Shown here one piece after another: positions 7,932 through 14,762 of a stretch of 23,654 bases of DNA. The notes beneath the pieces are model-generated. The model searched no databases, had not been told where the DNA came from, and saw nothing but the letters and a program-made list of their open reading frames with translations. The DNA lies in assembly GCA_937915785.1 (NCBI GenBank), contig CALGGY010000032.1, positions 1 to 23,654 of the forward strand, written 5' to 3'. The DNA comes from an uncultured Bacteroidales bacterium (lineage in GTDB: Bacteria; Bacteroidota; Bacteroidia; Bacteroidales; P3). Position 1 is the stretch's first letter, and each line of letters starts with the position of its first letter. The position numbers and the translations under genes are program-made.

Positions 7932-10457
7932 ATGTTGAAAAAACTACTATCAATAGCAATGGCCACACTGTTAGCCTTTTGTGTGGCTCAAGCTCAAAGC
8001 ACAGGAAAAGTAACGGGAAAAGTGATTGACGCAAGTTCCGGCGAGGCGGTGGAATATGCCACTGTGGCACTGCTAAAACCAGCCGACTCATCTGTGGCAA
8101 ACGGTACGGTTACCGCCTCCAACGGCACATTCGCCGTAAGTGCGCCGGCAGGTACTTACTTGCTGAAAATCAGTTTTATGGGCTATCAGCCATACATGCA
8201 TCATTCAGTGTTGAAGCTGTCGGCGGGCAAGACAGAGAAAGTGGGTACCATAAAAATATCGCAGAACTCGCAGCTGATGAGCGAAGTGGTGGTGAAAGCC
8301 GAGCGATCGATGGTGGACTACCAGCTGGACAAGCGAGTGGTGAACGTGGACAAGAACATAGTGTCCGGCGGCGGCACAGCTACCGATGTGCTGGAGAACG
8401 TCCCCTCGGTGGCAATAGACAACGATGGCAACGTTACCCTGCGCGGCTCCACCAACGTGAAAGTGCTTATCAACGACCGCCCGTACGAACTGCTTGGCAG
8501 CGATTTGGAAACCCTGCTGGAGCAGATTCCCGCCAGTTCGATTGAAAATGTGGAAGTGGTTACCAATCCATCGGCAAAATACGACCCCGAAGGCATGTCG
8601 GGCATCATCAACCTGAAACTGAAGGAAAACACCGTGGGGGCACAGGGCTTGAACGGTGTGGTGAACATCAATTTCGGGTCGCCCCTGCCGCAGTTTGTGC
8701 CAACATCTATGGCCACCGTCAACCTGAACTACAACACTGGCAAGTGGGGCTTTTTCTTTTCCGCCGACGGAGGCCTGCGCAGCCGCGCCCACAAAAGCAC
8801 CAGCTACATACGCCGCTACAGCCACGGCGCACAATACTCCGACGACAGCCTCTACGAACAAAGCGTGCACAACAACTACATGGGTAGCATGAAAGTGGGC
8901 GGCGAATACCATTTCACCGACAAAAGCATCCTGTCGCTCTCGTACCAGCTTCGTGGCGGCAACCGCGTGCGGCGCAACTCCATCGACGACGTGGACCTTT
9001 TTACCGGCAACAACTATCTGAACTACACCCAGACCGACACCAACAAAAACCGCAGCCTCAACCACACCATAAACCTCAACTACACTCAAAAATTCGACAA
9101 AAAGGACCAGATGCTCACCGCCGACATCACCTACAGCCGCCGCAATGGCTGGGGCGACGGCCTGCAGCAACAGCTCTACGACGAACCTTTCGCCAACCTA
9201 TACAATTATTATTTGCGCAACTCCGAATCCGACAACAAAAACCAGACCCTTAACCTGAAATTGGACTACGTGCATCCGCTTACCGACAAACTGCGCCTCG
9301 AAACGGGCTATGAAGGACGCATAATGCACTCCGACCAAAACTACGAGTACTACCTTTCGCAGTACGACCCCATTTCCGGAGCCTTGCAGAAAAGCCTCGA
9401 TGAGCGTTCTTCGACCCATTTCGACTACAGTCAGCAGGTGCACGCCATTTATCTCACCCTTGGATGGCAGGTGGCAGAAAAACTCTCGGCCTTGGCCGGA
9501 CTGCGCGGCGAATACTCATCGGTGGGGGGCGAGGACAAAAACCATCCCGCCGTGGACCCCGTAAAGAAAGAGTATTGGCAGCTGTACCCCACCTTGCACC
9601 TGTCGTACACCATAAACCAAAACCAGAGCCTGCAGCTAAGCTACAGCCGTCGTGTGCGCCGTCCGCACATGTGGGACCTCAATCCCTACCTCGATGTGCG
9701 CGAAGGCAACCAGCTCGGCTTCGGCAACCCTTATCTCGACCCCGAATTTACAAACTCCTTCGAGCTTTCGTACAACCTCGGCATCAACAAAGTGAACATC
9801 TTCACTTCGGCCTATTTCCGCCAGACAAATAATATGATGACCCGCTACGGTTTTGTGTGGGACGAGGCTTCGGCCAACTACTACTCGCCTTGGATGCCCT
9901 ACAACAGCGAGTACGACGGATATTGGGCCTCCACATGGCAGAACCTGAACAAAGGTCTCAACTACGGTCTGGAGTTCATCGTGGACTGGCAGATAGCCAA
10001 ATGGTGGAAAGTGAATGTCAGCGTGAACCTCTACGAAAGCATGATAGAAGGCACCGAGCTGCTCAACAATCAGGACAAGAGCGCTTTTCGCGCCAGCGGC
10101 AAGTTCAGCTCGTTTATGACACTGCCCAAGGACTGGACCATACAGCTTTCCGGCCAATATCGTGCCCCGTTTATGGACCTGCAGACCGACATGCTGGCCT
10201 CCTATTGGGCCGACCTTGCGGTGAAAAAGGACATTCTTCAGAAACGTGCCACCATAAGCCTGCGCGTGGGCGACGTGTTCTGCACCGGAGGTTTCGGACA
10301 TACCACCGACAACGAGCAGATGTACCGTGTGATGCGCTCCCGACGCATATCGCCTAGCGTAACCATAGGTTTTTCGTACAAAATAAACAACGGCCGCCTG
10401 ATGCGTAATCGCGACGACGATGGCGACGACGACGGAGGCAGCGTGATGGATTATTGA
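7932..10457 (+). CDS. TonB-dependent receptor-like outer membrane beta-barrel protein
   Basis: This 841-aa outer-membrane protein starts at the ATG at 7932, which gives a good signal peptide (MLKKLLSIAMATLLAFCVAQA); the earlier in-frame ATG at 7893 adds a non-signal-like stretch. Residues 25-110 are a carboxypeptidase-regulatory-like domain (GKVIDASSGEAVEYATVALL). Residues 117-230 are a plug-like domain (ATDVLENVPSVAIDNDGNVTLRG, YDPEGMSGIINLKL), and the rest is a barrel of the OMP_b-brl_3 type. The C-terminus is odd: an acidic tail (NRDDDGDDDGG) follows the last strand. No SusD partner is adjacent, so a glycan-uptake pair is not supported. The substrate is unknown. Confidence 0.92.
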   Translation: MLKKLLSIAMATLLAFCVAQAQSTGKVTGKVIDASSGEAVEYATVALLKPADSSVANGTVTASNGTFAVSAPAGTYLLKISFMGYQPYMHHSVLKLSAGKTEKVGTIKISQNSQLMSEVVVKAERSMVDYQLDKRVVNVDKNIVSGGGTATDVLENVPSVAIDNDGNVTLRGSTNVKVLINDRPYELLGSDLETLLEQIPASSIENVEVVTNPSAKYDPEGMSGIINLKLKENTVGAQGLNGVVNINFGSPLPQFVPTSMATVNLNYNTGKWGFFFSADGGLRSRAHKSTSYIRRYSHGAQYSDDSLYEQSVHNNYMGSMKVGGEYHFTDKSILSLSYQLRGGNRVRRNSIDDVDLFTGNNYLNYTQTDTNKNRSLNHTINLNYTQKFDKKDQMLTADITYSRRNGWGDGLQQQLYDEPFANLYNYYLRNSESDNKNQTLNLKLDYVHPLTDKLRLETGYEGRIMHSDQNYEYYLSQYDPISGALQKSLDERSSTHFDYSQQVHAIYLTLGWQVAEKLSALAGLRGEYSSVGGEDKNHPAVDPVKKEYWQLYPTLHLSYTINQNQSLQLSYSRRVRRPHMWDLNPYLDVREGNQLGFGNPYLDPEFTNSFELSYNLGINKVNIFTSAYFRQTNNMMTRYGFVWDEASANYYSPWMPYNSEYDGYWASTWQNLNKGLNYGLEFIVDWQIAKWWKVNVSVNLYESMIEGTELLNNQDKSAFRASGKFSSFMTLPKDWTIQLSGQYRAPFMDLQTDMLASYWADLAVKKDILQKRATISLRVGDVFCTGGFGHTTDNEQMYRVMRSRRISPSVTIGFSYKINNGRLMRNRDDDGDDDGGSVMDY

Positions 10458-10498
10458 CCCATCCGGCAATACCATGCTGTATTGAACAGTTTACGGAC

Positions 10499-10533
10499 AA
10501 AAAAAGCTGGATCAATAGATGCCAGCCTTTTTT
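10499..10533. terminator. bidirectional terminator between convergent genes
   Basis: A-tract plus GCTGG (to 10510) pairs with CCAGC (10522-10526), then a one-base bulge and a T-tract (10528-10533). The A/T flanks make it usable in both directions, for the receptor gene (plus) and the DUF308 gene (minus). Confidence 0.8.
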
Positions 10534-10550
10534 ATTGCTATAATCGCAGG

Positions 10551-11099
10551 CTATTGAACCTCTTCGGCGTGGTCGAAATGCTCCAGCCTGGCAAGTCCTG
10601 CCAAGGCTACAAAATAGGCTATGCCGTTGAGTATCATGGCAATGCCTATATAAATGCCCACCGCCGAGGCCAAAGCGTTGGGGCGAGATGTGCCTATGCA
10701 GCCAAGTGCCGCCATGGCAATGCCCATTATCAGAAGCAGATACCAAAACCGAAAACCGACCTTGCGGTAGTACACCGACTGCACCAGAATGATGAACCCC
10801 TCTATCAGTATATAAACAGATGCAATAAGGGTGAATAATTCTACCGAAAACAGGGGGCTCGACAATATGGCGATGCCTGCCAATATCATCACCGCCGACG
10901 AAAAGTAGCGTAAAGGGCTAATTTTGGCATAACGCTTGGCACGCAAGGCAAACACAAGTCGCAGAACGCCGGCCAGCAGTATGGCAATGCCTATAATCCA
11001 AGTTATGCTTTTGAGAAACTCCAACGGGTTGGCAATGCACAAAATGCCAATAATTACAAGGAAAAGTCCCGACAGGGTCAAGGTTATTTTGTTACTCAT
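10551..11099 (-). CDS. HdeD-like / DUF308 integral membrane protein
   Basis: This 182-aa protein consists mostly of hydrophobic helices, about six, in the paired pattern of the HdeD/DUF308 family: short glycine-containing helices such as LSGLFLVIIGILCIANP, ITWIIGIAILLAGVLRLVFAL and GIYIGIAMILNGIAYFVAL, with conserved small loops. In enterobacteria HdeD is an inner-membrane protein linked to acid resistance. In Bacteroidota the role is unproven. The ATG at 11099 fits the first helix. It lies 44 bp after the stop of the glutathione peroxidase gene on the same strand, and the two could form a stress-related transcript, but this rests on proximity alone. Confidence 0.85.
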   Translation of the reverse strand: MSNKITLTLSGLFLVIIGILCIANPLEFLKSITWIIGIAILLAGVLRLVFALRAKRYAKISPLRYFSSAVMILAGIAILSSPLFSVELFTLIASVYILIEGFIILVQSVYYRKVGFRFWYLLLIMGIAMAALGCIGTSRPNALASAVGIYIGIAMILNGIAYFVALAGLARLEHFDHAEEVQ

Positions 11100-11143
11100 G
11101 ATATGTTAGTTTTTTTATTGATAAATAATTGTTTCAAATAGTG

Positions 11144-11749
11144 TTATTTGTTCAACAGTTCCTGAATGGCTATCGCAATTTTGTCGATTTCGGCGGTAGG
11201 TTCGAAACGTTGCACAACATTGCCATTGCGGTCTATCAGGAATTTGGTGAAATTCCATTTTATGTCGGAGGTTTTGCGGAAATTGGGGTGCGATTTTTTC
11301 AGCATTTTCTCCAAAACGGGTGTGAGCTTGTTGTCCTTGTCGAACCCTTGGAAAGTGCGCTGTTTTTTAAGATAGGTGAAAAGCGGGTGTGCGTTGGCGC
11401 CGTTCACCTCCACCTTGTCGAACTGTGGGAACGACACGTTGTAGCGAGTGCAGAATTTCTGGATGTCGGCTATGGTTCCGGGAGCCTGTCCGCCAAACTG
11501 GTTGCAGGGGAAGTCGAGGATTTCGAACCCGCGTTCTTTAAGACCTTCGTAGAGGGCTTCCAGCTCGCCATATTGCGGAGTGAAACCACACTCTGTGGCG
11601 GTGTTTACAATCAGTATCACCTTGCCTCGGTATTGCGAAAGCGAAACCGTCTCGCCATCGGCGTTAACAGCCTTGAAATCATATATGTTGGTTTGGGCAA
11701 ATGATGTTGCAAAGGCGGCAATCATCGCAAAAAGAAAAAGTTTTTTCAT
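11144..11749 (-). CDS. glutathione peroxidase-family thiol peroxidase, exported
   Basis: This 201-aa protein has an N-terminal signal (MKKLFLFAMIAAFATSFA, then QTNIYDF), so it acts in the periplasm. The catalytic tetrad is intact: Cys54 in NTATECGFTPQ, Gln88 in FPCNQFGGQ, and Trp165-Asn166 in KWNFTKF. Selenocysteine is replaced by cysteine. A second cysteine (Cys82, FPCNQ) is present; in many bacterial members the reductant is thioredoxin rather than glutathione. It reduces hydrogen peroxide or lipid hydroperoxides. The 50-bp gap to gmhA shows no clear TAnnTTTG box, so its promoter is not resolved. It could be read through from gmhA. Confidence 0.93.
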   Translation of the reverse strand: MKKLFLFAMIAAFATSFAQTNIYDFKAVNADGETVSLSQYRGKVILIVNTATECGFTPQYGELEALYEGLKERGFEILDFPCNQFGGQAPGTIADIQKFCTRYNVSFPQFDKVEVNGANAHPLFTYLKKQRTFQGFDKDNKLTPVLEKMLKKSHPNFRKTSDIKWNFTKFLIDRNGNVVQRFEPTAEIDKIAIAIQELLNK

Positions 11750-11799
11750 TGTGGTTTGTGTTTTTAAGTTGTATTTATAATTAGCTAAATTTCAAAAAG

Positions 11800-12384
11800 T
11801 TAACCATTGTTCCCGAACATGGCAGTTTCAACCAGTTCGCAGATGATGTGTCCCACCATGATGTGGCTTTCCTGAATGCGCGGGGTGTCGGTGCTTGGCA
11901 CGTTGAGCAGAATGTCGGAGAGAGCTTTCATGTCGCCACCCGTTTTGCCCGTGAGCGAAATGGTGGTGATGCCCATCTCTTTGGCGGTTTGGTAGGCTTT
12001 GATTATGTTTTTGGAGTTGCCTGAGGTGGATATGCCCACCAGAACGTCGCCTCTGTGGGCGGTGCCACGCAACAGCCGTGCGAAGATGTGTTCGTAGCCG
12101 TAGTCGTTGCCCACTGCGGTGAGGTACGACGTGTTGCAGTGCAGAGCCTCGGCGTTGAGGGGCGGACGGTCGAAATAGAAACGTCCGGAGAGCTCGGCGG
12201 CGAGGTGCTGTGCGTCGGCAGCGCTGCCTCCGTTGCCACAGAAGTGGATTTTGCCACCGTTGCGCAGACTTTCGGTTATGGCGTTGGCGGCCTGCTGTAT
12301 GCGGTTCAGAAAAGCGCTGTCGGCAAGCAAGGCCTGCTTTGCGGCAATGCTCTGTTCTATGCTTTGTGATATGCGGTTGTTCAT
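11800..12384 (-). CDS. gmhA: sedoheptulose-7-phosphate isomerase (phosphoheptose isomerase)
   Basis: This 194-aa SIS-domain enzyme converts sedoheptulose 7-phosphate to D-glycero-manno-heptose 7-phosphate, the first step of heptose synthesis for lipopolysaccharide or other glycans. Diagnostic blocks are CGNGGSAADAQHLAAEL near the N-terminus, STSGNSKN in the sugar-phosphate loop, and RIQESHIMVGHIICELVE containing catalytic and metal-binding histidines. The start at 12384 (MNNRISQSIEQ) gives about the 192-aa length of E. coli GmhA. An in-frame ATG at 12432 would lie inside the expected transcription start region and adds an unrelated basic stretch. No other heptose gene is adjacent. Confidence 0.94.
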   Translation of the reverse strand: MNNRISQSIEQSIAAKQALLADSAFLNRIQQAANAITESLRNGGKIHFCGNGGSAADAQHLAAELSGRFYFDRPPLNAEALHCNTSYLTAVGNDYGYEHIFARLLRGTAHRGDVLVGISTSGNSKNIIKAYQTAKEMGITTISLTGKTGGDMKALSDILLNVPSTDTPRIQESHIMVGHIICELVETAMFGNNG

Positions 12385-12437
12385 AATGTGCTGATTGTTA
12401 GTGCGGTGGCGTGGACGCGTGCCCATTGCCATCTCTG

Positions 12438-12445
12438 CAAATATA
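12438..12445 (-). promoter_or_regulatory. -7 promoter element of gmhA
   Basis: The minus strand reads TATATTTG at this position, an exact TAnnTTTG match about 54 nt before the gmhA start at 12384. No clear -33 TTG is seen at the expected distance. Confidence 0.6.
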
Positions 12446-12516
12446 CGATTTTTTTTTGGGATTGTAAAACGGGATGCTTGGTCGGACGTGGAGAATGTTT
12501 CGGGGGGTTAAAAAAA

Positions 12517-12562
12517 TGGCAATTAAGGGTGGAAAATGCTGGTTGGGTTACGTTAATTGCCA
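12517..12562. repeat. 10-bp perfect inverted repeat
   Basis: TGGCAATTAA (12517-12526) is matched by TTAATTGCCA (12553-12562) across a 26-bp loop, in the intergenic region between gmhA and the LytTR operon. On the minus strand the stem is followed by seven Ts, so it might act as a weak terminator against transcription entering from the operon side. An operator is also possible. Confidence 0.5.
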
Positions 12563-12595
12563 AAAAAACACCGTCGGCTACTGTTTTTTTTCCAG

Positions 12596-12646
12596 TTTTT
12601 GTACACGATTTCCCCCTCTTTGTACACCCGATTGGTACTTTCGTAC
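12596..12646 (+). promoter_or_regulatory. three 21-bp-spaced direct repeats upstream of the LytTR operon (site A)
   Basis: TTTTTGTAC (12596-12604), TCTTTGTAC (12617-12625) and CTTTCGTAC (12638-12646) form three direct 9-bp repeats with 12-bp spacers, a period of exactly 21 bp or two helical turns. The last ends 17 bp before the -33 TTTG. The same arrangement occurs at 14161-14211. LytTR-domain regulators are known to bind pairs of 9-bp direct repeats separated by about 12-13 bp, so a LytTR operator is the favoured reading. Confidence 0.7.
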
Positions 12647-12663
12647 AAATGACATTAATTGGC

Positions 12664-12694
12664 TTTGCTATAATAAGTTAGGGTGGTAATTTTG
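12664..12694 (+). promoter_or_regulatory. promoter of the 12729-14020 operon
   Basis: TTTG at 12664-12667 and TAATTTTG at 12687-12694 have a 19-bp spacer, matching the Bacteroidota consensus. The start codon is at 12729, giving a leader of about 28 nt that ends in 'ttaaagtc' before the ATG, as also seen before the gene at 14306. Confidence 0.75.
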
Positions 12695-12728
12695 ACTTTG
12701 AAATTAATCATTTTAAAATTTTAAAGTC

Positions 12729-13286
12729 ATGATTACAAAAAACACAAAAAACGGAAAAAAATTGTGCGGAAAGACACAAAAATCTCCTGTCCGCAAAAGG
12801 CTCGTAAGCCATTTGACATTTGGTAGCCCCGCCAAGCCTGCGTCCGCCGAAGAACCAGCCGAAACTGTAGCGGATAACGCCTCGGCCCCGGTAGCCACTG
12901 CAATCCATGCAAAAGCCACCGATGTCGGTGCCCCAACACCCGCCCGTGCTTGTCCTATGCTCTCCAAACTCACCGCCAAGGATCGCATTGGAAAGTTCGG
13001 CAAAACCCTGCATCTGCGCCGCCGCCAGATAGACCGCCGTATCGACGACCGTATGCTGGAAAAGGTGATAGAAGTTGTCAGCGTGCACCTCGCAGGCAAG
13101 ATGTTCCTTATCGCCCAACCATCTTTCATGCATAGGAACGACATTTCAAAAACCGACGAGAACTTGGTGATAATCATCGATTTGGACAAGGATTTGATTG
13201 TTACCGCATTCTTCACCCACGAAGCGGGGAAGTACATCTGCCCAAAGATGCAGAAAAACTGCGACACGGCATTCATTTTGAGTTGA
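12729..13286 (+). CDS. hypothetical protein, first gene of the LytTR-like operon
   Basis: I do not recognise this 185-aa protein. Residues 1-33 are basic (MITKNTKNGKK, SPVRKRLVSH). Residues 34-74 are a low-complexity Ala/Pro/Glu-rich linker (SPAKPASAEEPAE). Residues 76-185 look folded: a basic helix-rich part (KTLHLRRRQIDRRIDDRMLEKVIEVV), then alternating strands (MFLIAQPS, LVIIIDLD, LIVTAFFTHE) and a cysteine-containing end (KYICPKMQKNCDTAFILS). There is no signal peptide or membrane segment, so it should be cytosolic. The start follows a good promoter by 34 bp. It is 21 bp from the LytTR-like gene and almost certainly co-transcribed with it. It may be a partner or modulator of that regulator, by context only. 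Confidence 0.8.
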   Translation: MITKNTKNGKKLCGKTQKSPVRKRLVSHLTFGSPAKPASAEEPAETVADNASAPVATAIHAKATDVGAPTPARACPMLSKLTAKDRIGKFGKTLHLRRRQIDRRIDDRMLEKVIEVVSVHLAGKMFLIAQPSFMHRNDISKTDENLVIIIDLDKDLIVTAFFTHEAGKYICPKMQKNCDTAFILS

Positions 13287-13307
13287 TTAACCCTTAAAAA
13301 CGTAGCC

Positions 13308-13844
13308 ATGAAAAAAATAGAGTTCAAAGTGGTTCCCCAAGAGGGATTGGAAAACGAAATGTTGATAATATCGGCATTGAACATGGTCGTTACCATTGGC
13401 GGCGAGCAGTACAGCATCAGCTTTGCGCCACCTGCCGAACCTGTGGTGGAGATGAAACTGCAGCAGCGGGGACGAGTCCAGCTCAAGGTGAACAACATTG
13501 TGGCGATACGCACTTCGCAGAACCCCGGCGACGCACGTAGCAACAACAAGGACGTGATACTCAACGGGCAGCAGGCCGACGTGCTGTGCGATTTCAGTGT
13601 CTCGAAACAGATGGACAAACTGTTTGGCAGCCACGTGGAGAGTTTCGTGGAGATTAGTCGCGGGGTGTGGGTAAATAAACGTTACATCGCCGGCATGGTT
13701 ACCGGCCAAAGCAAGCCATACTGCGGGCTGCCCTGCGTGGAGCTGCGCTATTCCGCCCCCGACGGCAACGAAAAAACCGAGCTGCTGCCCATCAGCAAAC
13801 GCAACCTTACCAAAGTGAAACGGATAATAAAAAATATAATGTGA
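13308..13844 (+). CDS. LytTR-like DNA-binding regulator (paralogue 1)
   Basis: This 178-aa protein has the strand-helix-strand pattern of a LytTR DNA-binding domain from about residue 56: VNNIVAIRTS (61-70), DVLCDFSVSKQMDKLFG (91-107), then FVEISRGVWVNKRYIAGM (113-130), which matches the 'F.ri.Rs..VN...I' core of LytTR. A polar SKRNLTKVKRI end follows. No receiver domain is fused. Residues 1-55 form a short strand-rich extension that also occurs in the product of 14763-15269. Shared identities include DVLC.FS.S and R..(W/Y)VN. It lies 21 bp after the 12729 gene and 29 bp before the 48-aa gene. LytTR membership is inferred by pattern and needs a profile search. Confidence 0.75.
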   Translation: MKKIEFKVVPQEGLENEMLIISALNMVVTIGGEQYSISFAPPAEPVVEMKLQQRGRVQLKVNNIVAIRTSQNPGDARSNNKDVILNGQQADVLCDFSVSKQMDKLFGSHVESFVEISRGVWVNKRYIAGMVTGQSKPYCGLPCVELRYSAPDGNEKTELLPISKRNLTKVKRIIKNIM

Positions 13845-13857
13845 AACTAAAAAACAG

Positions 13858-13864
13858 AAAGGAG
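13858..13864 (+). promoter_or_regulatory. unusual strong Shine-Dalgarno before the 48-aa gene
   Basis: AAAGGAG lies 9 nt before the ATG at 13874. Most genes here have only A/T-rich leaders without a purine-rich site, so this one stands out and helps fix the start of the small gene. Confidence 0.65.
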
Positions 13865-13873
13865 ACCAAAGCT

Positions 13874-14020
13874 ATGGCAAAACAAAAAATCACTCCGGCA
13901 CAGAATGCCGCCAACATGCACAACGCCAACCGTGGCACCAACGGTGTAAACCGCCAGTACTCGCAGGTGCAGGGCAACCGCGGCAAGCAGCTGAACCCCA
14001 CCTATAAAAAAGAAAAATAG
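13874..14020 (+). CDS. 48-aa basic small protein, unknown function
   Basis: This short gene encodes 48 residues beginning MAKQKITPAQNAANM and ending NPTYKKEK. Composition is very polar: many Asn, Gln and Gly, nine Lys/Arg and a single acidic residue. It is therefore strongly basic and probably disordered, or folded only on a nucleic acid or protein partner. There is no membrane segment or signal. Evidence that it is real: a good Shine-Dalgarno at 13858-13864, a position 29 bp after the LytTR-like gene, G/C-ending codons typical of the neighbouring genes, and a strong terminator 8 bp after the stop. It is the last gene of the three-gene operon. I do not know its family. Confidence 0.75.
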   Translation: MAKQKITPAQNAANMHNANRGTNGVNRQYSQVQGNRGKQLNPTYKKEK

Positions 14021-14028
14021 GGGAGATG

Positions 14029-14064
14029 TGCCGGCGGAGTCGGAGGCTCCGCCGGCATTTTTTT
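14029..14064 (+). terminator. strong rho-independent terminator of the LytTR operon
   Basis: A perfect 11-bp GC-rich stem, TGCCGGCGGAG (14029-14039) with CTCCGCCGGCA (14047-14057), has a 7-nt loop and is followed by seven Ts (14058-14064). It cleanly separates the operon from the 14306 gene. Confidence 0.95.
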
Positions 14065-14160
14065 GCAAAAACAGAAAAATGGTGCAAAACCTCACGAAAA
14101 TTGCTGTTTTTGGGACAAAAACCGCCAAAAAACGACGCTTGTTGCTATTTCGACCAGTGG

Positions 14161-14211
14161 TTTTTGTACCTCATTTTAAGCCTTTGGTACACCCAAAGGC
14201 GGTTTTTGTAC
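14161..14211 (+). promoter_or_regulatory. three 21-bp-spaced direct repeats upstream of the 71-aa membrane protein (site B)
   Basis: TTTTTGTAC (14161-14169), CTTTGGTAC (14182-14190) and TTTTTGTAC (14203-14211) repeat with exactly 21-bp period. As at site A, repeat 2 is followed by ACCC and repeat 3 by AAA. The array ends 16 bp before the -33 TTTG (17 bp at site A). A GCCAAAAAA string lies 37 bp before repeat 1 in both sites. A looser fourth copy, TGTTTGTAC (14246-14254), overlaps the -7 element here only. Confidence 0.72.
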
Positions 14212-14227
14212 AAAGCCACATCAAAAA

Positions 14228-14259
14228 TTTGTCCAACGTTTGTAGTGTTTGTACTTTTG
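14228..14259 (+). promoter_or_regulatory. promoter of the 71-aa membrane-protein gene
   Basis: TTTG at 14228-14231 and TACTTTTG at 14252-14259 are separated by 20 bp. The ATG at 14306 is 46 bp downstream, after a leader ending 'attaaagtc' like that of the 12729 gene. Confidence 0.72.
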
Positions 14260-14305
14260 TATCGCAATTGAAACAAAAGTCAAACAATTTAAAAACATTA
14301 AAGTC

Positions 14306-14521
14306 ATGTTCAGAATAGTTTTTTCAGCGGCAACAGTATTTGCAGCATGGGTTGCAATGGTGGCAAAAGGATGGGACGAAATCCCATGGGTTGAGGAAAT
14401 AATGAAGTGGCACATTCACGGCACTTCTATCGCATGGGCCTTTGTGGTGGCGTTTGTCATCGTTTACCGGTTCACTTTCGTGATAACACACAAAAGAAGA
14501 AACTGCGGCGACAGGTGGTAA
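14306..14521 (+). CDS. 71-aa two-helix membrane protein
   Basis: This small protein has two predicted membrane helices: residues 2-21 (MFRIVFSAATVFAAWVAMVA) and about 40-61 (TSIAWAFVVAFVIVYRFTFVI). They are joined by a polar loop with acidic and aromatic residues (KGWDEIPWVEEIMKWHIHG). The basic tail THKRRNCGDRW suggests a cytosolic C-terminus, and two passes would put the N-terminus inside too. I do not recognise the family. The start at 14306 rather than an earlier in-frame ATG (14249) is chosen because 14249 overlaps the promoter. It has its own promoter and carries the same 21-bp repeat array as the LytTR operon, so the two are probably co-regulated. A role as membrane partner of the LytTR-like regulators is an inference from layout only. 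Confidence 0.75.
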   Translation: MFRIVFSAATVFAAWVAMVAKGWDEIPWVEEIMKWHIHGTSIAWAFVVAFVIVYRFTFVITHKRRNCGDRW

Positions 14522-14745
14522 AGCCCAATGCTATGGCATTATGCAACTCTGGTGGGATGCTACTCTTTTTTTTGTGACGGAATGTTTGAAAAAACACTTC
14601 TCCGATACACTAAAAACTGTTCCATCCCCCGGTGTGGAAGAGGCTTTGCACATAAATAAACGGCGTTTAAATGCAGAAAAACCTACTGCTTATTGCTATT
14701 TTTCACCGAAAATCCGTAAAATGCCAACAATTCATCACTTTTGTA

Positions 14746-14753
14746 TATTTTTG
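14746..14753 (+). promoter_or_regulatory. -7 element close to the second LytTR-like gene
   Basis: TATTTTTG fits TAnnTTTG. If used, transcription would start near 14760, only about 3 nt before the ATG at 14763, giving a nearly leaderless mRNA. No TTG lies at the expected -33 distance, so the assignment is tentative. Confidence 0.45.
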
Positions 14754-14762
14754 CATCACAAC

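Noticed and set aside
8205..9170. 321-aa open frame antisense to the outer-membrane receptor
   Set aside because: Long antisense frames arise from the G/C-ending codon bias of the real gene. The product is a Val/His/Ala-rich string with no motif, and the sense strand has clear receptor domains.
7932..10457. SusC of a polysaccharide utilisation locus
   Set aside because: There is no SusD gene, glycosidase or hybrid two-component regulator next to it, and the plug/barrel type is closer to the OMP_b-brl_3 receptors.
9636..10475. 279-aa minus-strand open frame over the receptor C-terminus and terminator
   Set aside because: It overlaps the conserved barrel coding sequence and has no start signal. 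It is a codon-bias shadow.
12596..12646. CRISPR-like array
   Set aside because: There are only three 9-bp repeats with 12-bp spacers and no cas genes. The position before a promoter and the duplication at 14161-14211 fit an operator instead.
14541..14762. N-terminal extension of the second LytTR-like protein
   Set aside because: The in-frame upstream stretch has no similarity to paralogue 1, and a -7 promoter box lies inside it. The ATG at 14763 aligns with the start of paralogue 1.
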